DNA from: a virus
IMG/VR virus record: IMGVR_UViG_3300044959_000348
Coordinates: 106,696-170,695 of that record
Direction: 5' to 3' (one strand)
DNA: 64,000 nt
Part shown: one piece after another, positions 7,928 to 16,632 of the stretch
Numbering within the stretch: the first letter of the stretch is position 1
How the letters are laid out: each line of letters begins with the position of its first letter
The notes under the pieces: model-generated
What the model was told of the DNA's origin: nothing
Databases searched by the model: none
Seen by the model: only the letters and a program-made list of their open reading frames with translations
Position numbers and translations under genes: made by a program

Positions 7928-8989
7928 TTATATCTTTATGATAAAAATCATTGGAATGAAGAACATAAACTGCATTTCCTTACTATATCCATCACAGGCA
8001 AACGAAACTTGTACATAACAATCTGTTTCGCTTATCCCATGTACGATTTCTTGTAATGTTTTTCGTACTTGTTGTATATTCGCCCCCAATGGGTTAGGTC
8101 TATGCGCAAATATTTCAAACATTACGTCTACAATATAATAGTTGCCAATATTTGCACAATACAATACATCAAAAGTATGCATAAAGTCACTGGCAACCTT
8201 ATATATGAAAGACTTGATAGCAGGTTCTATAACCTTTTGATTTAAGGTTACAAAAAAGGAATGTATTTTTTGTCCTTCTTTTGTATTTTCATCTATAAAT
8301 TTGTATCCATAAAGCAAGTAATTTTCATTTTTAGGTAATCGTAGTATTTCTTTGTAAAACTTGTGCCACAATCGGATAGGCTTTATCGGATATGCGACAA
8401 AACCATCTTCATTCAGATATAATGTATATAGTCGCTGGCAATTGACTTCATCTATATCGTGTGTTCTGTAAAGCTTTGTGCCCAGCAATATCACAGGATT
8501 ATGTTTGATTTCTGCGAAATATGCACGCCTCCCTATTTTTTTGAATGGGATGCTTTTATACAACGATAGTATGCTGGTAACCAACCTGTATTTTGTATCA
8601 TGTATGCACGATACCATGTTGACAAAGTACATAATATTATGATATGGCAGATCGATATGTTCTAATATGTATGGATTTCTTCCTGAGTGATATAAAATTC
8701 CTCCATCTTTACTAAAAATAGCATCAGCATTTAGCTTGTAAAAATAAGTATGGTATGACTTGATAATATAAGCATTCACTGAATTTTCTATGTATGTAGC
8801 AGGAAACAATATAGGAACACTGCGTGATGTAAATATATGCAAATTCTTATACATAAGTATGTCGTAAGGTACATTATTGAGTCTGCTGAGCATTCTGTTT
8901 TCTGAAAAATGTTCTGCATTTTTGGCTCTATACGTAATCCTTCTTCTACTCCTCAGACACGGCAACAGTTGAAACAATATGCTGTCCAT
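7928..8989 (-). CDS. Unknown protein, 353 aa, paralogue 2 of 3
   Basis: Related to its two neighbours: LRSRRRITYRAKNAEHF and VPYDILMYKN match RNRRRITYRLPELKRF and LPYDIFMYRI of paralogue 1, and the end (MFFIPMIFIIKI) matches its tail. The conserved internal piece is NIGNYYIVDVMFEIF. Function unknown; no catalytic motif seen. The tandem arrangement, with an 8-nt gap to paralogue 3 and element H on the other side, points to local gene duplication followed by clear divergence. ATG 8989 stands 6 nt after CATAAT, whose bases overlap the stop region of the upstream paralogue. Confidence 0.75.
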   Translation of the reverse strand: MDSILFQLLPCLRSRRRITYRAKNAEHFSENRMLSRLNNVPYDILMYKNLHIFTSRSVPILFPATYIENSVNAYIIKSYHTYFYKLNADAIFSKDGGILYHSGRNPYILEHIDLPYHNIMYFVNMVSCIHDTKYRLVTSILSLYKSIPFKKIGRRAYFAEIKHNPVILLGTKLYRTHDIDEVNCQRLYTLYLNEDGFVAYPIKPIRLWHKFYKEILRLPKNENYLLYGYKFIDENTKEGQKIHSFFVTLNQKVIEPAIKSFIYKVASDFMHTFDVLYCANIGNYYIVDVMFEIFAHRPNPLGANIQQVRKTLQEIVHGISETDCYVQVSFACDGYSKEMQFMFFIPMIFIIKI

Positions 8990-8995
8990 GGCACA

Positions 8996-9001
8996 ATTAT
9001 G
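8996..9001 (-). promoter_or_regulatory. Leaderless-type promoter for gene 7928-8989
   Basis: CATAAT, 6 nt, ATG 8989; the box overlaps the stop codon of the upstream gene (8997). Confidence 0.7.
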
Positions 9002-10103
9002 TTTTTACTATGACTACCAATGGTATTACACAAAGCAGCTTATTATACACACTCCTTGCTTTTGTTATCAGCAGCTGTGGCAATACCCATGTACCGGTCA
9101 ATTCTTCAATCATATGTTGTATCTTATTTTGCACAAACTTTATATCATGATATGTAAAATCTTTGTCGATTGTTATAGATAAAGTGAAATTTACACAATA
9201 TAAGTTTCGAAACCTTATAATGCCAAAATCTAAAACTTTTTTGCTTGTTGATTTATATAGTGTCTCATAACCTAAACGTGGTCCCAAACTAGATGTAACC
9301 ATAGGATATAATACTTCCCAAGCTAACAACTCTTCCAAGAACGCCTTAACTGGTTCTGCTGCTTTTCTCCTTTCTATTCTACGTTGCAGACTATCAGTAT
9401 TGAAGGCTTTGGTAACAGTTTGGTAACCTACAACGGGATAAGTTGCGCTATCAGGCAAGTCAAACAGGCTTCCATAAGTTTGATTTATGTATAACAAAGG
9501 ATAAATGCTATAAACTATTGCTCCATCCTTCGATACATAGAGAGGGCTAAAGACTTTATAAGAATACGCTGGCACGTCACCATCTGTAATCATTGGCGCA
9601 TGAAATATCATAATGCGATAGTGATATCGTCCTATCAGTGGCTTGTACAAATTCTTAAATGCTTGATTTGACAATACTTCAAAAAACATTTTTACTAAAC
9701 TCATCTTTTGACCAGATAAAAGGTCACACATATTGACTGCAAATAAAATAAATTCGTGAGACTCTTTCAAAGCATGTTTCACTATATTTTGAACAGGTTC
9801 AAAGGTTCTTGATTTGTTTTTGTATATCAAATCTATATAAACATTAGAATTTGTAAAAACAGTATAATAGTTTTTCGCATATAGAACATTTACATAACCC
9901 ATTCTTCTTGCACTCCCTGCCACTTCACCTATTTGGTCATTATTGAGTATAGGTATAGTTCTATACATAAAAACATCAGCGGGTGTGTCCTCTAACTTTT
10001 CATAGGCAAATTGGTCTAAAAACATTTGTAGGTCTTTGATTTTGAATGTAACCTTTCTGTTATTTCTTGTTTGTGACAAAATCTGAAGCATTCTGTATAT
10101 CAC
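8997..10103 (-). CDS. Unknown protein, 368 aa, paralogue 3 of 3
   Basis: I place the start at GTG 10103, not at an in-frame ATG 15 nt upstream, because GTG lies exactly 6 nt after CATAAT and because the resulting N-terminus (VIYRMLQILSQTRNNRKVTF) aligns with paralogue 1 (PYRMLYFLPQIRNRRRITYR). It shares the TPADVFMYRT block and the tail VIPLVVIVKT with the others, and IIRFRNLYCVNFTLSI in the C-terminal third. It contains one extra charged helix (RRIERRKAAEPVKAFLEELL) around residue 240. Function unknown. Confidence 0.75.
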   Translation of the reverse strand: MIYRMLQILSQTRNNRKVTFKIKDLQMFLDQFAYEKLEDTPADVFMYRTIPILNNDQIGEVAGSARRMGYVNVLYAKNYYTVFTNSNVYIDLIYKNKSRTFEPVQNIVKHALKESHEFILFAVNMCDLLSGQKMSLVKMFFEVLSNQAFKNLYKPLIGRYHYRIMIFHAPMITDGDVPAYSYKVFSPLYVSKDGAIVYSIYPLLYINQTYGSLFDLPDSATYPVVGYQTVTKAFNTDSLQRRIERRKAAEPVKAFLEELLAWEVLYPMVTSSLGPRLGYETLYKSTSKKVLDFGIIRFRNLYCVNFTLSITIDKDFTYHDIKFVQNKIQHMIEELTGTWVLPQLLITKARSVYNKLLCVIPLVVIVKT

Positions 10104-10109
10104 ACTGGA

Positions 10110-10115
10110 ATTATG
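10110..10115 (-). promoter_or_regulatory. Leaderless-type promoter for gene 8997-10103
   Basis: CATAAT, 6 nt, GTG 10103. The spacing decides the start codon. Confidence 0.7.
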
Positions 10116-10140
10116 CACAATTATGGATAGAACAAATTTA

Positions 10141-10176
10141 GTATAACTGGTGCACGAAGTATAACTGGCATATGAA
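10141..10176 (+). promoter_or_regulatory. Duplicated promoter-like boxes before element I
   Basis: Two near copies of an 18-nt unit, GTATAACTGG at 10141 and again at 10159, each with a TATAAC hexamer (10142-10147, 10160-10165), lead into the omegaRNA-like scaffold. Confidence 0.5.
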
Positions 10177-10182
10177 CAAAAT

Positions 10183-10280
10183 CGTAGGATCGGGTCGGCT
10201 CGAAGTCACGCATGTGGATAGATGAACCTCACGTAAGTCTGTTTGATGAATCAGGAAACTTCTGATAAGAGGAGGGCCAC
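10183..10280 (+). ncRNA. omegaRNA-like scaffold, element I
   Basis: About 98 nt: GTAGGATCGGGTCGG, then CGAAGTCACGC-TGTGGA, TTGATGAATCAGGAAAC, and a terminal hairpin TTCTGATAAGAGGA closing with GGGCCAC. It aligns with element G over nearly its whole length but lacks G's long variable hairpin, which supports a conserved RNA with one variable arm. No transposase gene is nearby. The flank that would serve as guide begins at 10281 (TAAACCATATCACC). Confidence 0.6.
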
Positions 10281-10302
10281 TAAACCATATCACCGATTAT
10301 TG

Positions 10303-10308
10303 CATAAT
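10303..10308 (+). promoter_or_regulatory. Promoter box for gene 10321-11748
   Basis: CATAAT; 12 nt to ATG 10321, longer than the usual 6. Confidence 0.5.
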
Positions 10309-10320
10309 TCGTGAGCAACT

Positions 10321-11748
10321 ATGAATCTGGATTTGAGTCGTCGTGTCAGCAACACAAATGCCTCTTTTTATCAAGATATATTGACAGCTTATTCAATGGG
10401 TGCAAGGAAAGCAGATTATTATGACAAAATAAACTATGTGCGTGATAATAATGTATATGGCTTAGCTTCCATTACTATAGACACGAATATCAAATACACT
10501 ACTATGATTGTAAGATTAGAAAATAGATACACAGATAACTCGAATAATTCTTCTTCATCAAATACATTGTCTACTATTAGTTATTTAGTTACTATTGACG
10601 AAGGCTCAGTTTTTGTACAAAAAATAGGAGAAGAACATAACTATATTCGAGCAACAAGAAGACCTTTATATACATACGTTCAACAATTATCTGGTTATAT
10701 TGCTCTTCCAGATTTAGAGCATGTTTGTACTAACCTGTTCTCTATTGTATCTAAAAATGACGACAGATTGGTATTTCTAATGGGAACAAATGATTTTTAT
10801 GCTTTTACCAGTATTTTAAATCCTCCAGACGCATCAGACATAAAATCTATATACGCTGCTGTTTTCTTACTATACACTGAGGAAACTAAAAGTATAAATG
10901 AGTATCTACATATAAACGATGACAACATCAATTCAACGGCTCTTGCTTTTTATGAAGGACAAAGTTTTGCAGCTCACGAACTTTTTTATGATGTGTTTTT
11001 GAAGAATGCGGTAGATATAACACCTATCAAACTCACAGTAAAAGGCATCCATCATTTTGCAAATGTTCCATCTTTACAAATAAATCCTAACACGCCCTAT
11101 GTCATAACAGTATTGAATGGTATTTTATTGAAAGTTGATAACTGTGTAAATCATGTAGATTTACCTATATGGTTACATTCGGCGTATAATATATACACAC
11201 AAAGTCCTAAAACTTTGAACTTAGGGAACAATGTATTAACGGCTTCACCGGCGGATAAGAATACCAGTATCAGTTTCATAGGTGGTTCCAATGAAAATGT
11301 GGTTAGAATATATTACGAGAACGACCCTAATATAGTGCATTATGGTTATAAGATGTCTGTACAGAGTATGCCGTGTATTATGACACAAGGTTTTGTACAA
11401 AGTAATCGAGTAATATATTTTATAAGACATACAGCATATGTAAATCAGAACTATGCTTCTTACAATAACGATTTTTCACATATAACTTTCATTAGAGACT
11501 ATTTTGCACACTGTGATTATTCTACAGGTCACGGTAGCAATGGTATCACTTTGGTTTATAACTTTGAGTATTTGCCTATTCATATGTTTTCGTATGCTTT
11601 TGATATATTGGACTTTATAATACATTTATTATTCATTACACGCTCTACGAGCTCAATATCTGTATTACGCAACTATTACACAACAGAAGCATATGAGTTA
11701 TTGTTTTTAAGTAACGTCAGTTTCATTTCGGTCACACCCACTATATAA
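10321..11748 (+). CDS. Unknown protein, 475 aa
   Basis: Not recognised. The sequence is rich in Asn, Ser, Thr and Tyr, with many short predicted strands, like the large structural proteins on the right of the window (47-63 kb), so a virion or surface-exposed role is possible. There is no signal peptide; a hydrophobic stretch (MFSYAFDILDFIIHLLFI) lies near residue 425. The stop codon TAA overlaps the ATG of the following methyltransferase remnant, so the two were translationally coupled. Promoter spacing is unusual (12 nt), and an in-between GTG at 10311 is out of frame. Confidence 0.7.
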   Translation: MNLDLSRRVSNTNASFYQDILTAYSMGARKADYYDKINYVRDNNVYGLASITIDTNIKYTTMIVRLENRYTDNSNNSSSSNTLSTISYLVTIDEGSVFVQKIGEEHNYIRATRRPLYTYVQQLSGYIALPDLEHVCTNLFSIVSKNDDRLVFLMGTNDFYAFTSILNPPDASDIKSIYAAVFLLYTEETKSINEYLHINDDNINSTALAFYEGQSFAAHELFYDVFLKNAVDITPIKLTVKGIHHFANVPSLQINPNTPYVITVLNGILLKVDNCVNHVDLPIWLHSAYNIYTQSPKTLNLGNNVLTASPADKNTSISFIGGSNENVVRIYYENDPNIVHYGYKMSVQSMPCIMTQGFVQSNRVIYFIRHTAYVNQNYASYNNDFSHITFIRDYFAHCDYSTGHGSNGITLVYNFEYLPIHMFSYAFDILDFIIHLLFITRSTSSISVLRNYYTTEAYELLFLSNVSFISVTPTI

Positions 11749-12640
11749 TGGTCAAGTATATCGGCTCTAAAAGAGCACTTATACCATGGATTTGTGATGT
11801 TATAACTAACATTATAAAAAGTGATGAAAAGTTATCTACAAAATCTTCCAATGCAATCAAAATATTAGAGCCATTTGCAGGCAGTTGTCGGGTTGGTCAT
11901 GCGCTCAAAAAGTTGGGTTATTTTGTAATAGCTGGTGATTATTTACACTTTTCTTACACTATGGCAAAAGCTCTTATAGCATCTATTAGAAAAACTCCAT
12001 AACGCAGGTGAAGTAAGTGAAGACCATTGGTTTGTACAAAAATACTCTGTACAAGCAAGATATTTTCAACCATTCAATGCAAAAAAGATAGCAAAGATAC
12101 GAGAAATTATTGAACAAGAATACAGCTACGACGACAATCTAAAGTCTATACTACTAACCAGTTTGTTATTAGCGGCTGACAAAGTAGATTCTACGACCGG
12201 AGTTCAAATGGCTTATCTTAAAAGTTGGGCTCCTCGTTCGTATAACCCTTTGAAGTTAGAATATACACCATTACTACCAGGAAAAGGACACGCTTATTTA
12301 GGAGACGCTTTGGAAATGGCACCAAACTTTGAGGTCGATATTGCCTACTTAGACCCTCCATACAATCAACATTCTTATGCAGGTAACTATCATATATGGG
12401 AAACACTAGTAAAATACGATAACCCAGAGACATACGGAGTAGCACAGAAAAGAATAGATGTAAAACAAATGAAAAGTCCATTCTACTCAAAAAAAGAAGC
12501 CAAGGACGCATTATCACAACTTATACAAAATATCAAAGCCAAATATATCGTATTATCTTTCAATAACAAAGGACATATCAGTGAAAACGATTTGTTTGAC
12601 ATTTGTAGAGAAAGAGGGTATCCTATTGTATTTGTGATAT
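11748..12640 (+). pseudogene. D12-class N6-adenine DNA methyltransferase, frameshifted and truncated
   Basis: The N-terminal part reads MVKYIGSKRALIPWI (the YIGSK signature of this family) and LEPFAGSCRVGHALKKLG (SAM-binding motif I). The frame then ends at 12000; after a one-base shift at a run of five A (about 11990-11996) it continues as KLHNAGEVSEDHW and on to the catalytic motif AYLDPPYNQHSYAGNYH near 12345. The coding sequence stops matching around 12640, where element A begins, so the C-terminus is lost. Methylation of adenine, possibly protecting phage DNA, would have been its role. Two independent lesions make an active product unlikely unless the frameshift is a sequencing error. 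Confidence 0.85.
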
Positions 12641-12948
12641 ATACAATAAAATCAAAAATACTTCTATTCATAAAAAATCATTTGCAATAGAATACAAATC
12701 AAAAGAGTATGGTATAGAAACTGTATTAATCAATGAAGCATACACATCAGGTGTAAACAGCACTATTAATAGTGCTGTTTCAAAAGAAAACTATACACCT
12801 GATAATGGGAAACTAAAAGGTAGCCCTGAGTTTGCTGTATACAAGCAAATAGGGGTAGTAAGGTGTGGTGACCACCTGGGTAGGATAAGGTTTCATAAGA
12901 CACAAACTCCTACAGAAGCTGCCACTTCTTGAAGTGGTAGTAGTTCAC
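12641..12948 (+). mobile_element. IS605-type tnpB remnant with omegaRNA segment, element A
   Basis: Reads as IYNKIKNTSIHKKSF, then IEYKSKEYGIETVLINEAYTS and finally RIRFHKTQTPTEAATS, followed by the hairpin CCACTTCTTGAAGTGG and AGTAGTTCAC. NEAYTS and TPTEA are hallmarks of the C-terminus of TnpB (OrfB) of IS200/IS605 elements; the zinc-ribbon cysteines and the N-terminal half are gone. The junction HKKSFAIEYKSKE is shared with element C, so an already shrunken copy must have moved. Its last ~135 nt match elements B, C and D nearly base for base and should contain the omegaRNA scaffold. It has replaced the end of the methyltransferase gene. Confidence 0.8.
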
Positions 12949-12965
12949 TTGTGTGATGCAATTAA

Positions 12966-14351
12966 CTATTCTATTTTGAACTCTCCACACAATTCAGCAG
13001 AGCTTCCTGCTTTTATTCTTTCTGCATCAGAGGCAAACTCCGTTTTAGGAGTGCTTTCTAAAAATGTTTTATAAACTCTTTCATGTATTTCTTCTGAATT
13101 TTCTTGTTTTATTTTTTGTACGTAATGACGCATTATTGATTCAACAAAATCTACATTTTCGTATTGTTTTCTGTGCTGAAAGCGATTTATATTGATAACT
13201 AGAGGACTTTCTTTGAAGATTTCAAAATACTTTTTGAGTGAAGAACCTCGAATTCGTACATTACCCTGATTGACGATTATTTGTTTATAAGGTTCCATAA
13301 ATAATTTTTGCACTGAATTAATGATACTATTGTTCTGTGTACTGACGACTATATGCTGCAACAACACAAACAATAAGTAGTTGTAAAATAAGTAAGTTAT
13401 GTATAACAATAATCCATCAAAATACATCAAATAAAGATTACCATCATCACCCACAAATACCAAAATCGTCGGTGGGGTACATATCAAAGTTTGTGCTAAG
13501 GCACATTGGCCTTCAACTTTATATAATTCATAATAGGACCTGTTAGAATACATCTTTTCAGCACTCATAATAATATCATTTGCTTTTTCCTTGAGCGCAC
13601 TAATAACTAACTTACCAATATTAGCCACAGCATTTTTTGACTTCTTGATTGGAATGCTATCATAAGAAACAGTATCTAATATATCAAACATTTCTTTTAT
13701 AGTCGAATTGGTTTTATACGCATCAAAATAATCGTTGATAGGCTCAAAGTATGATGATCGGTGCAAAGCTTTTTGAAAACCTTTATTAGCAACTATACTT
13801 ACAGGAGATACAAGTTCTCTGTGCTGTTCATCTAAGTCAGATACATCTGATATCTTTTCACAATTACGTGATAAACTTAAACTACCTCTAACATTATGTA
13901 CATATATGTCAGAAAGTTTTGTTTTAGCCTTAATAGAATAACCAGCGCACATATTCTGATTGTCGCAAACAAATATATCGCATTTTTGCATTTCCTTATG
14001 CACAACAAAATACTGTTTCTTACTGGTTTTGCCACTATTTAACATGTAGTTGATTAGAGCTGAAAGTATCTTTTCAATATTTATCCCAGCTTGGAATAGT
14101 AACAAAGAACTACTTACAGTAGAATAGTAGGATATATCATACATTTGAGTAAAAACCTCTAGAAACTCCTCATGCATTGGTGTCGTTTGTTTAATAATGT
14201 TGTCATGCAATTTTATAAACAAACTAAGTGATAACAATCTGTTGTTGCAATCGTATTTTCTAATAGTAGGCTCAAATTCTTGTACGCCAGAAAAATACTC
14301 TCTCATATGATTACAACCACACTTGCTTTCATACGATTTGAGTAGTCTCAC
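12966..14351 (-). CDS. Unknown protein, 461 aa, one membrane-like segment
   Basis: Start placed at GTG 14351, exactly 6 nt after TATAAT; an in-frame ATG 15 nt further upstream would overlap the promoter. The product is not recognised. It has a Cys/His cluster close to the start (KCGCNHMREYF) and a strongly hydrophobic stretch YLMYFDGLLLYITYLFYNYL around residue 320 that could be a membrane hairpin. The C-terminus is charged and helical. It is divergent from the methyltransferase-like gene at 14372, 20 nt away. Function cannot be inferred. Confidence 0.7.
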   Translation of the reverse strand: MRLLKSYESKCGCNHMREYFSGVQEFEPTIRKYDCNNRLLSLSLFIKLHDNIIKQTTPMHEEFLEVFTQMYDISYYSTVSSSLLLFQAGINIEKILSALINYMLNSGKTSKKQYFVVHKEMQKCDIFVCDNQNMCAGYSIKAKTKLSDIYVHNVRGSLSLSRNCEKISDVSDLDEQHRELVSPVSIVANKGFQKALHRSSYFEPINDYFDAYKTNSTIKEMFDILDTVSYDSIPIKKSKNAVANIGKLVISALKEKANDIIMSAEKMYSNRSYYELYKVEGQCALAQTLICTPPTILVFVGDDGNLYLMYFDGLLLYITYLFYNYLLFVLLQHIVVSTQNNSIINSVQKLFMEPYKQIIVNQGNVRIRGSSLKKYFEIFKESPLVININRFQHRKQYENVDFVESIMRHYVQKIKQENSEEIHERVYKTFLESTPKTEFASDAERIKAGSSAELCGEFKIE

Positions 14352-14357
14352 ACCATA

Positions 14358-14365
14358 ATTATACA
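14358..14365. promoter_or_regulatory. Overlapping divergent promoter boxes for 14351 (minus) and 14372 (plus)
   Basis: Minus: TATAAT (14358-14363), 6 nt, GTG 14351. Plus: TATACA (14360-14365), 6 nt, ATG 14372. The two hexamers share bases, so the genes may compete for polymerase. Confidence 0.65.
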
Positions 14366-14371
14366 TACAAT

Positions 14372-15070
14372 ATGAATACTAATATTATTTACAAAATAGA
14401 TGAAATTGCACTTTCTAATGTTATCACAGGGCAAAAAATATTAGATTTTCATTGTGAAAATACCGAGATTATAGCAAACATAGCAAAACACATATGCCAA
14501 ACAAAAAACTGGCAAAAGGCTTATGAGATCCTGTGTCATGTAGAAGGATGGGTCTATGACACAACCTCTATTAAAAACATAGAAAATAAACTCAACCATA
14601 TAGTTGAAAAATACCATCCAAACATCGCATATACTATTCCATGGCAAATATATCCGTACGAATCAGTACAGAAAAGAATAGAAAACAAAGACTACAAAAT
14701 AATTATTAGCAATATAACTAACATAAACACAAAAAATATAAAATACTTAGAAGCAAGTGTTTTATCAAAATACAGCATTCACAAAACACAAGAATACTGC
14801 TACTTATCATTCATAGAACTTGGACTAAACCTCTTATCAGAAACAGGACAAATGATACTCACTATACCCCACACATTCCTAAACACAAAACCAGCTGAAA
14901 ATATGCTACGAACACTCATCAACAATAATCTGATTGAACAAATAATAGATAAAGACAAATACCTCATACTACATATTGTTAAAAACAGAGAAAAACCATT
15001 TTGGACATACATCCACAACAACACACCTAAACATATACCAAACGGATATTACATAAACGATAACATATGA
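14372..15070 (+). CDS. Methyltransferase-like protein lacking catalytic motif (probable pseudoenzyme), 232 aa
   Basis: The layout follows the N6-adenine methyltransferase domain of type I/IIG enzymes: a motif-I-like strand-turn (KILDFHCENTEIIANIA where DPACGTG is usual), a strand YKIIISNITNI at the place of the catalytic NPPY motif, then CYLSFIELGLNLLSETGQM and ILTIPHTFLNTKPAENMLR, which match the family's 'FIERGLDLLKPGGRL-FIVPNKFL' region well. Both the glycine-rich SAM loop and NPPY have been lost, so catalysis is not expected. It might bind DNA or a partner, for example as an anti-restriction decoy; this is speculation. Its stop is 4 nt from the end of the convergent primase gene. Confidence 0.6.
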   Translation: MNTNIIYKIDEIALSNVITGQKILDFHCENTEIIANIAKHICQTKNWQKAYEILCHVEGWVYDTTSIKNIENKLNHIVEKYHPNIAYTIPWQIYPYESVQKRIENKDYKIIISNITNINTKNIKYLEASVLSKYSIHKTQEYCYLSFIELGLNLLSETGQMILTIPHTFLNTKPAENMLRTLINNNLIEQIIDKDKYLILHIVKNREKPFWTYIHNNTPKHIPNGYYINDNI

Positions 15071-15073
15071 TAC

Positions 15074-16573
15074 TTATCCCGCACCACCCAACAAAACAGA
15101 CATGTTGGATTGCGCTTCAATCGCATGATACGCCTGCAACACTTGACTTATGAAGACATCATAACTACTGATATTATAAATATCATAATCCTTAAAACTT
15201 TCCTTTATAACAGAAACATCCGAACCATTGACAGTCATATAATACAAATTCACTAAATCTATCGAATTGCTCCTTACACTAAATAACGGTAATACATGTG
15301 ATATATTGTTCTTATTGATAAACTGATAACCTGAAACTATCAAAGCTATAATCCGTTTTTCCAAGTTATCAACCCTAATCGGCTTATAATCAAACTTACT
15401 CCAATACGATACAAAAGCCACTTTCAACGCTTCATATGAGGCACTAAAATCTCCGCCTAATGCTGCTTGCCTAACATACTCCTCAAACTCATTTCTATAT
15501 CCCCAATCACTGCGAACTCTCTCTAAAACCTGTTGTATGACAACATACTTATCCTCTCCTTCACTAAACGCATACTCTACAAAACTAACCTGATTATTCA
15601 AAACATATTCCTTGTTTATCAACCCTTTTACATAAACCTCATTTATATCTTTGCAACTTTTATCAAAACGCAAAACCTGAGGCAAACCACCATAGCGAAT
15701 AATAGCATAACCAGCTTTCAAAGATATATCACGTCCAGCTTTATCATTATCAAAACACATAACCACCACCTTGCCACGAAGCATATCTAAAACCCTATCA
15801 TAGTTATTGACACCATTCAAAGCAATAACAGCAAAACCCATCTGATATAAAGAAATAGCATCAAAAATACCCTCAGTCAAATATACATTCAAAGAACTAA
15901 ACACATCTCCTAAAGTATACACCGCGGAATCATCAGCAACCTTTATCGCATAATACCTCGCATCACTACCATCTAAAATCCTAACATTGCAAAACAATAC
16001 CTTGCCATCTACAATACGAGGAATAATAATGCCATTACGATACCTCTGCCTTATAACATTGTTTATATCAACTGCAAAAAACTTAGATCCTAACAAAACA
16101 TCATTGTCATATTTACCTATCAATCCACTAAGATCACCTAAATACCCTATCCTTAACTCCTTTATAACCCTATCTTCTACACCTCTTCTCCTTAAATAAT
16201 CATAAGCATCCTTGTGTTTATGTAAATACTTATGACACAAATCTACAATCTCTAACATCAGATTATCCAAAGAACCATTCACTAAATGTGCCAATAAATC
16301 TGGTGCATACTTCTTAGCTAAAATAACCATAGCCTCCCTCTCACTTACTTTCTCTAATAACTCAACAAACTTAATGGCATTACCACCATGCCCACTCGCA
16401 AAACACTTAAATATACCCTTGTTAGGCTCAACAAAAAAAGAAGGCGTCCTTTCGGCCTTAAAAGGACTTAGATATGCATACTGCTTACCTACTTTTTTTC
16501 CTTCACCTAAATAATCTCGAACTATCTGCAGTATATCCAGCCGCTCCAATAATAAACTCTTTACATTCACCAT
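15074..16573 (-). CDS. DnaG-type primase with degenerate zinc ribbon, 499 aa
   Basis: Makes RNA primers for phage DNA replication. The N-terminal CHC2-like region reads LSPFKAERTPSFFVEPNKG and FKCFASGHGGNAIKF: the fold signature is kept, but three of four metal ligands are replaced (Ser36, Lys39, Ser60; only Cys57 remains). The RNA-polymerase core follows (RQRYRNGIIIPR around 175-186) and a TOPRIM domain with YLTEGIFDAISL (Glu234) and CFDNDKAG (Asp275, Asp277), so the catalytic acids are intact. The rest (290-499) resembles no helicase-binding domain I know. ATG 16573 lies after GATTAT with TTCGG just upstream. Assignment is good; loss of zinc binding is read directly. Confidence 0.88.
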   Translation of the reverse strand: MVNVKSLLLERLDILQIVRDYLGEGKKVGKQYAYLSPFKAERTPSFFVEPNKGIFKCFASGHGGNAIKFVELLEKVSEREAMVILAKKYAPDLLAHLVNGSLDNLMLEIVDLCHKYLHKHKDAYDYLRRRGVEDRVIKELRIGYLGDLSGLIGKYDNDVLLGSKFFAVDINNVIRQRYRNGIIIPRIVDGKVLFCNVRILDGSDARYYAIKVADDSAVYTLGDVFSSLNVYLTEGIFDAISLYQMGFAVIALNGVNNYDRVLDMLRGKVVVMCFDNDKAGRDISLKAGYAIIRYGGLPQVLRFDKSCKDINEVYVKGLINKEYVLNNQVSFVEYAFSEGEDKYVVIQQVLERVRSDWGYRNEFEEYVRQAALGGDFSASYEALKVAFVSYWSKFDYKPIRVDNLEKRIIALIVSGYQFINKNNISHVLPLFSVRSNSIDLVNLYYMTVNGSDVSVIKESFKDYDIYNISSYDVFISQVLQAYHAIEAQSNMSVLLGGAG

Positions 16574-16578
16574 AGACC

Positions 16579-16590
16579 ATAATCACCGAA
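16579..16590 (-). promoter_or_regulatory. Weak phage-type promoter for primase
   Basis: TTCGG, 1 nt, GATTAT, 5 nt, ATG 16573; the hexamer is a poor match. Confidence 0.45.
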
Positions 16591-16611
16591 AACTATACAT
16601 ACACTATACAG

Positions 16612-16617
16612 TATAAT
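16612..16617 (+). promoter_or_regulatory. Promoter box for gene 16633-16962
   Basis: TATAAT with 15 nt to ATG 16633; an ATG directly after the box is out of frame and hits a stop after five codons. Confidence 0.5.
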
Positions 16618-16632
16618 TATGCATCCACACAT

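Noticed and set aside
12700-12960. The repeated hairpin segments as a CRISPR array
   Set aside because: Copies are single, tens of kb apart, and coding remnants identify them as IS605/TnpB ends.
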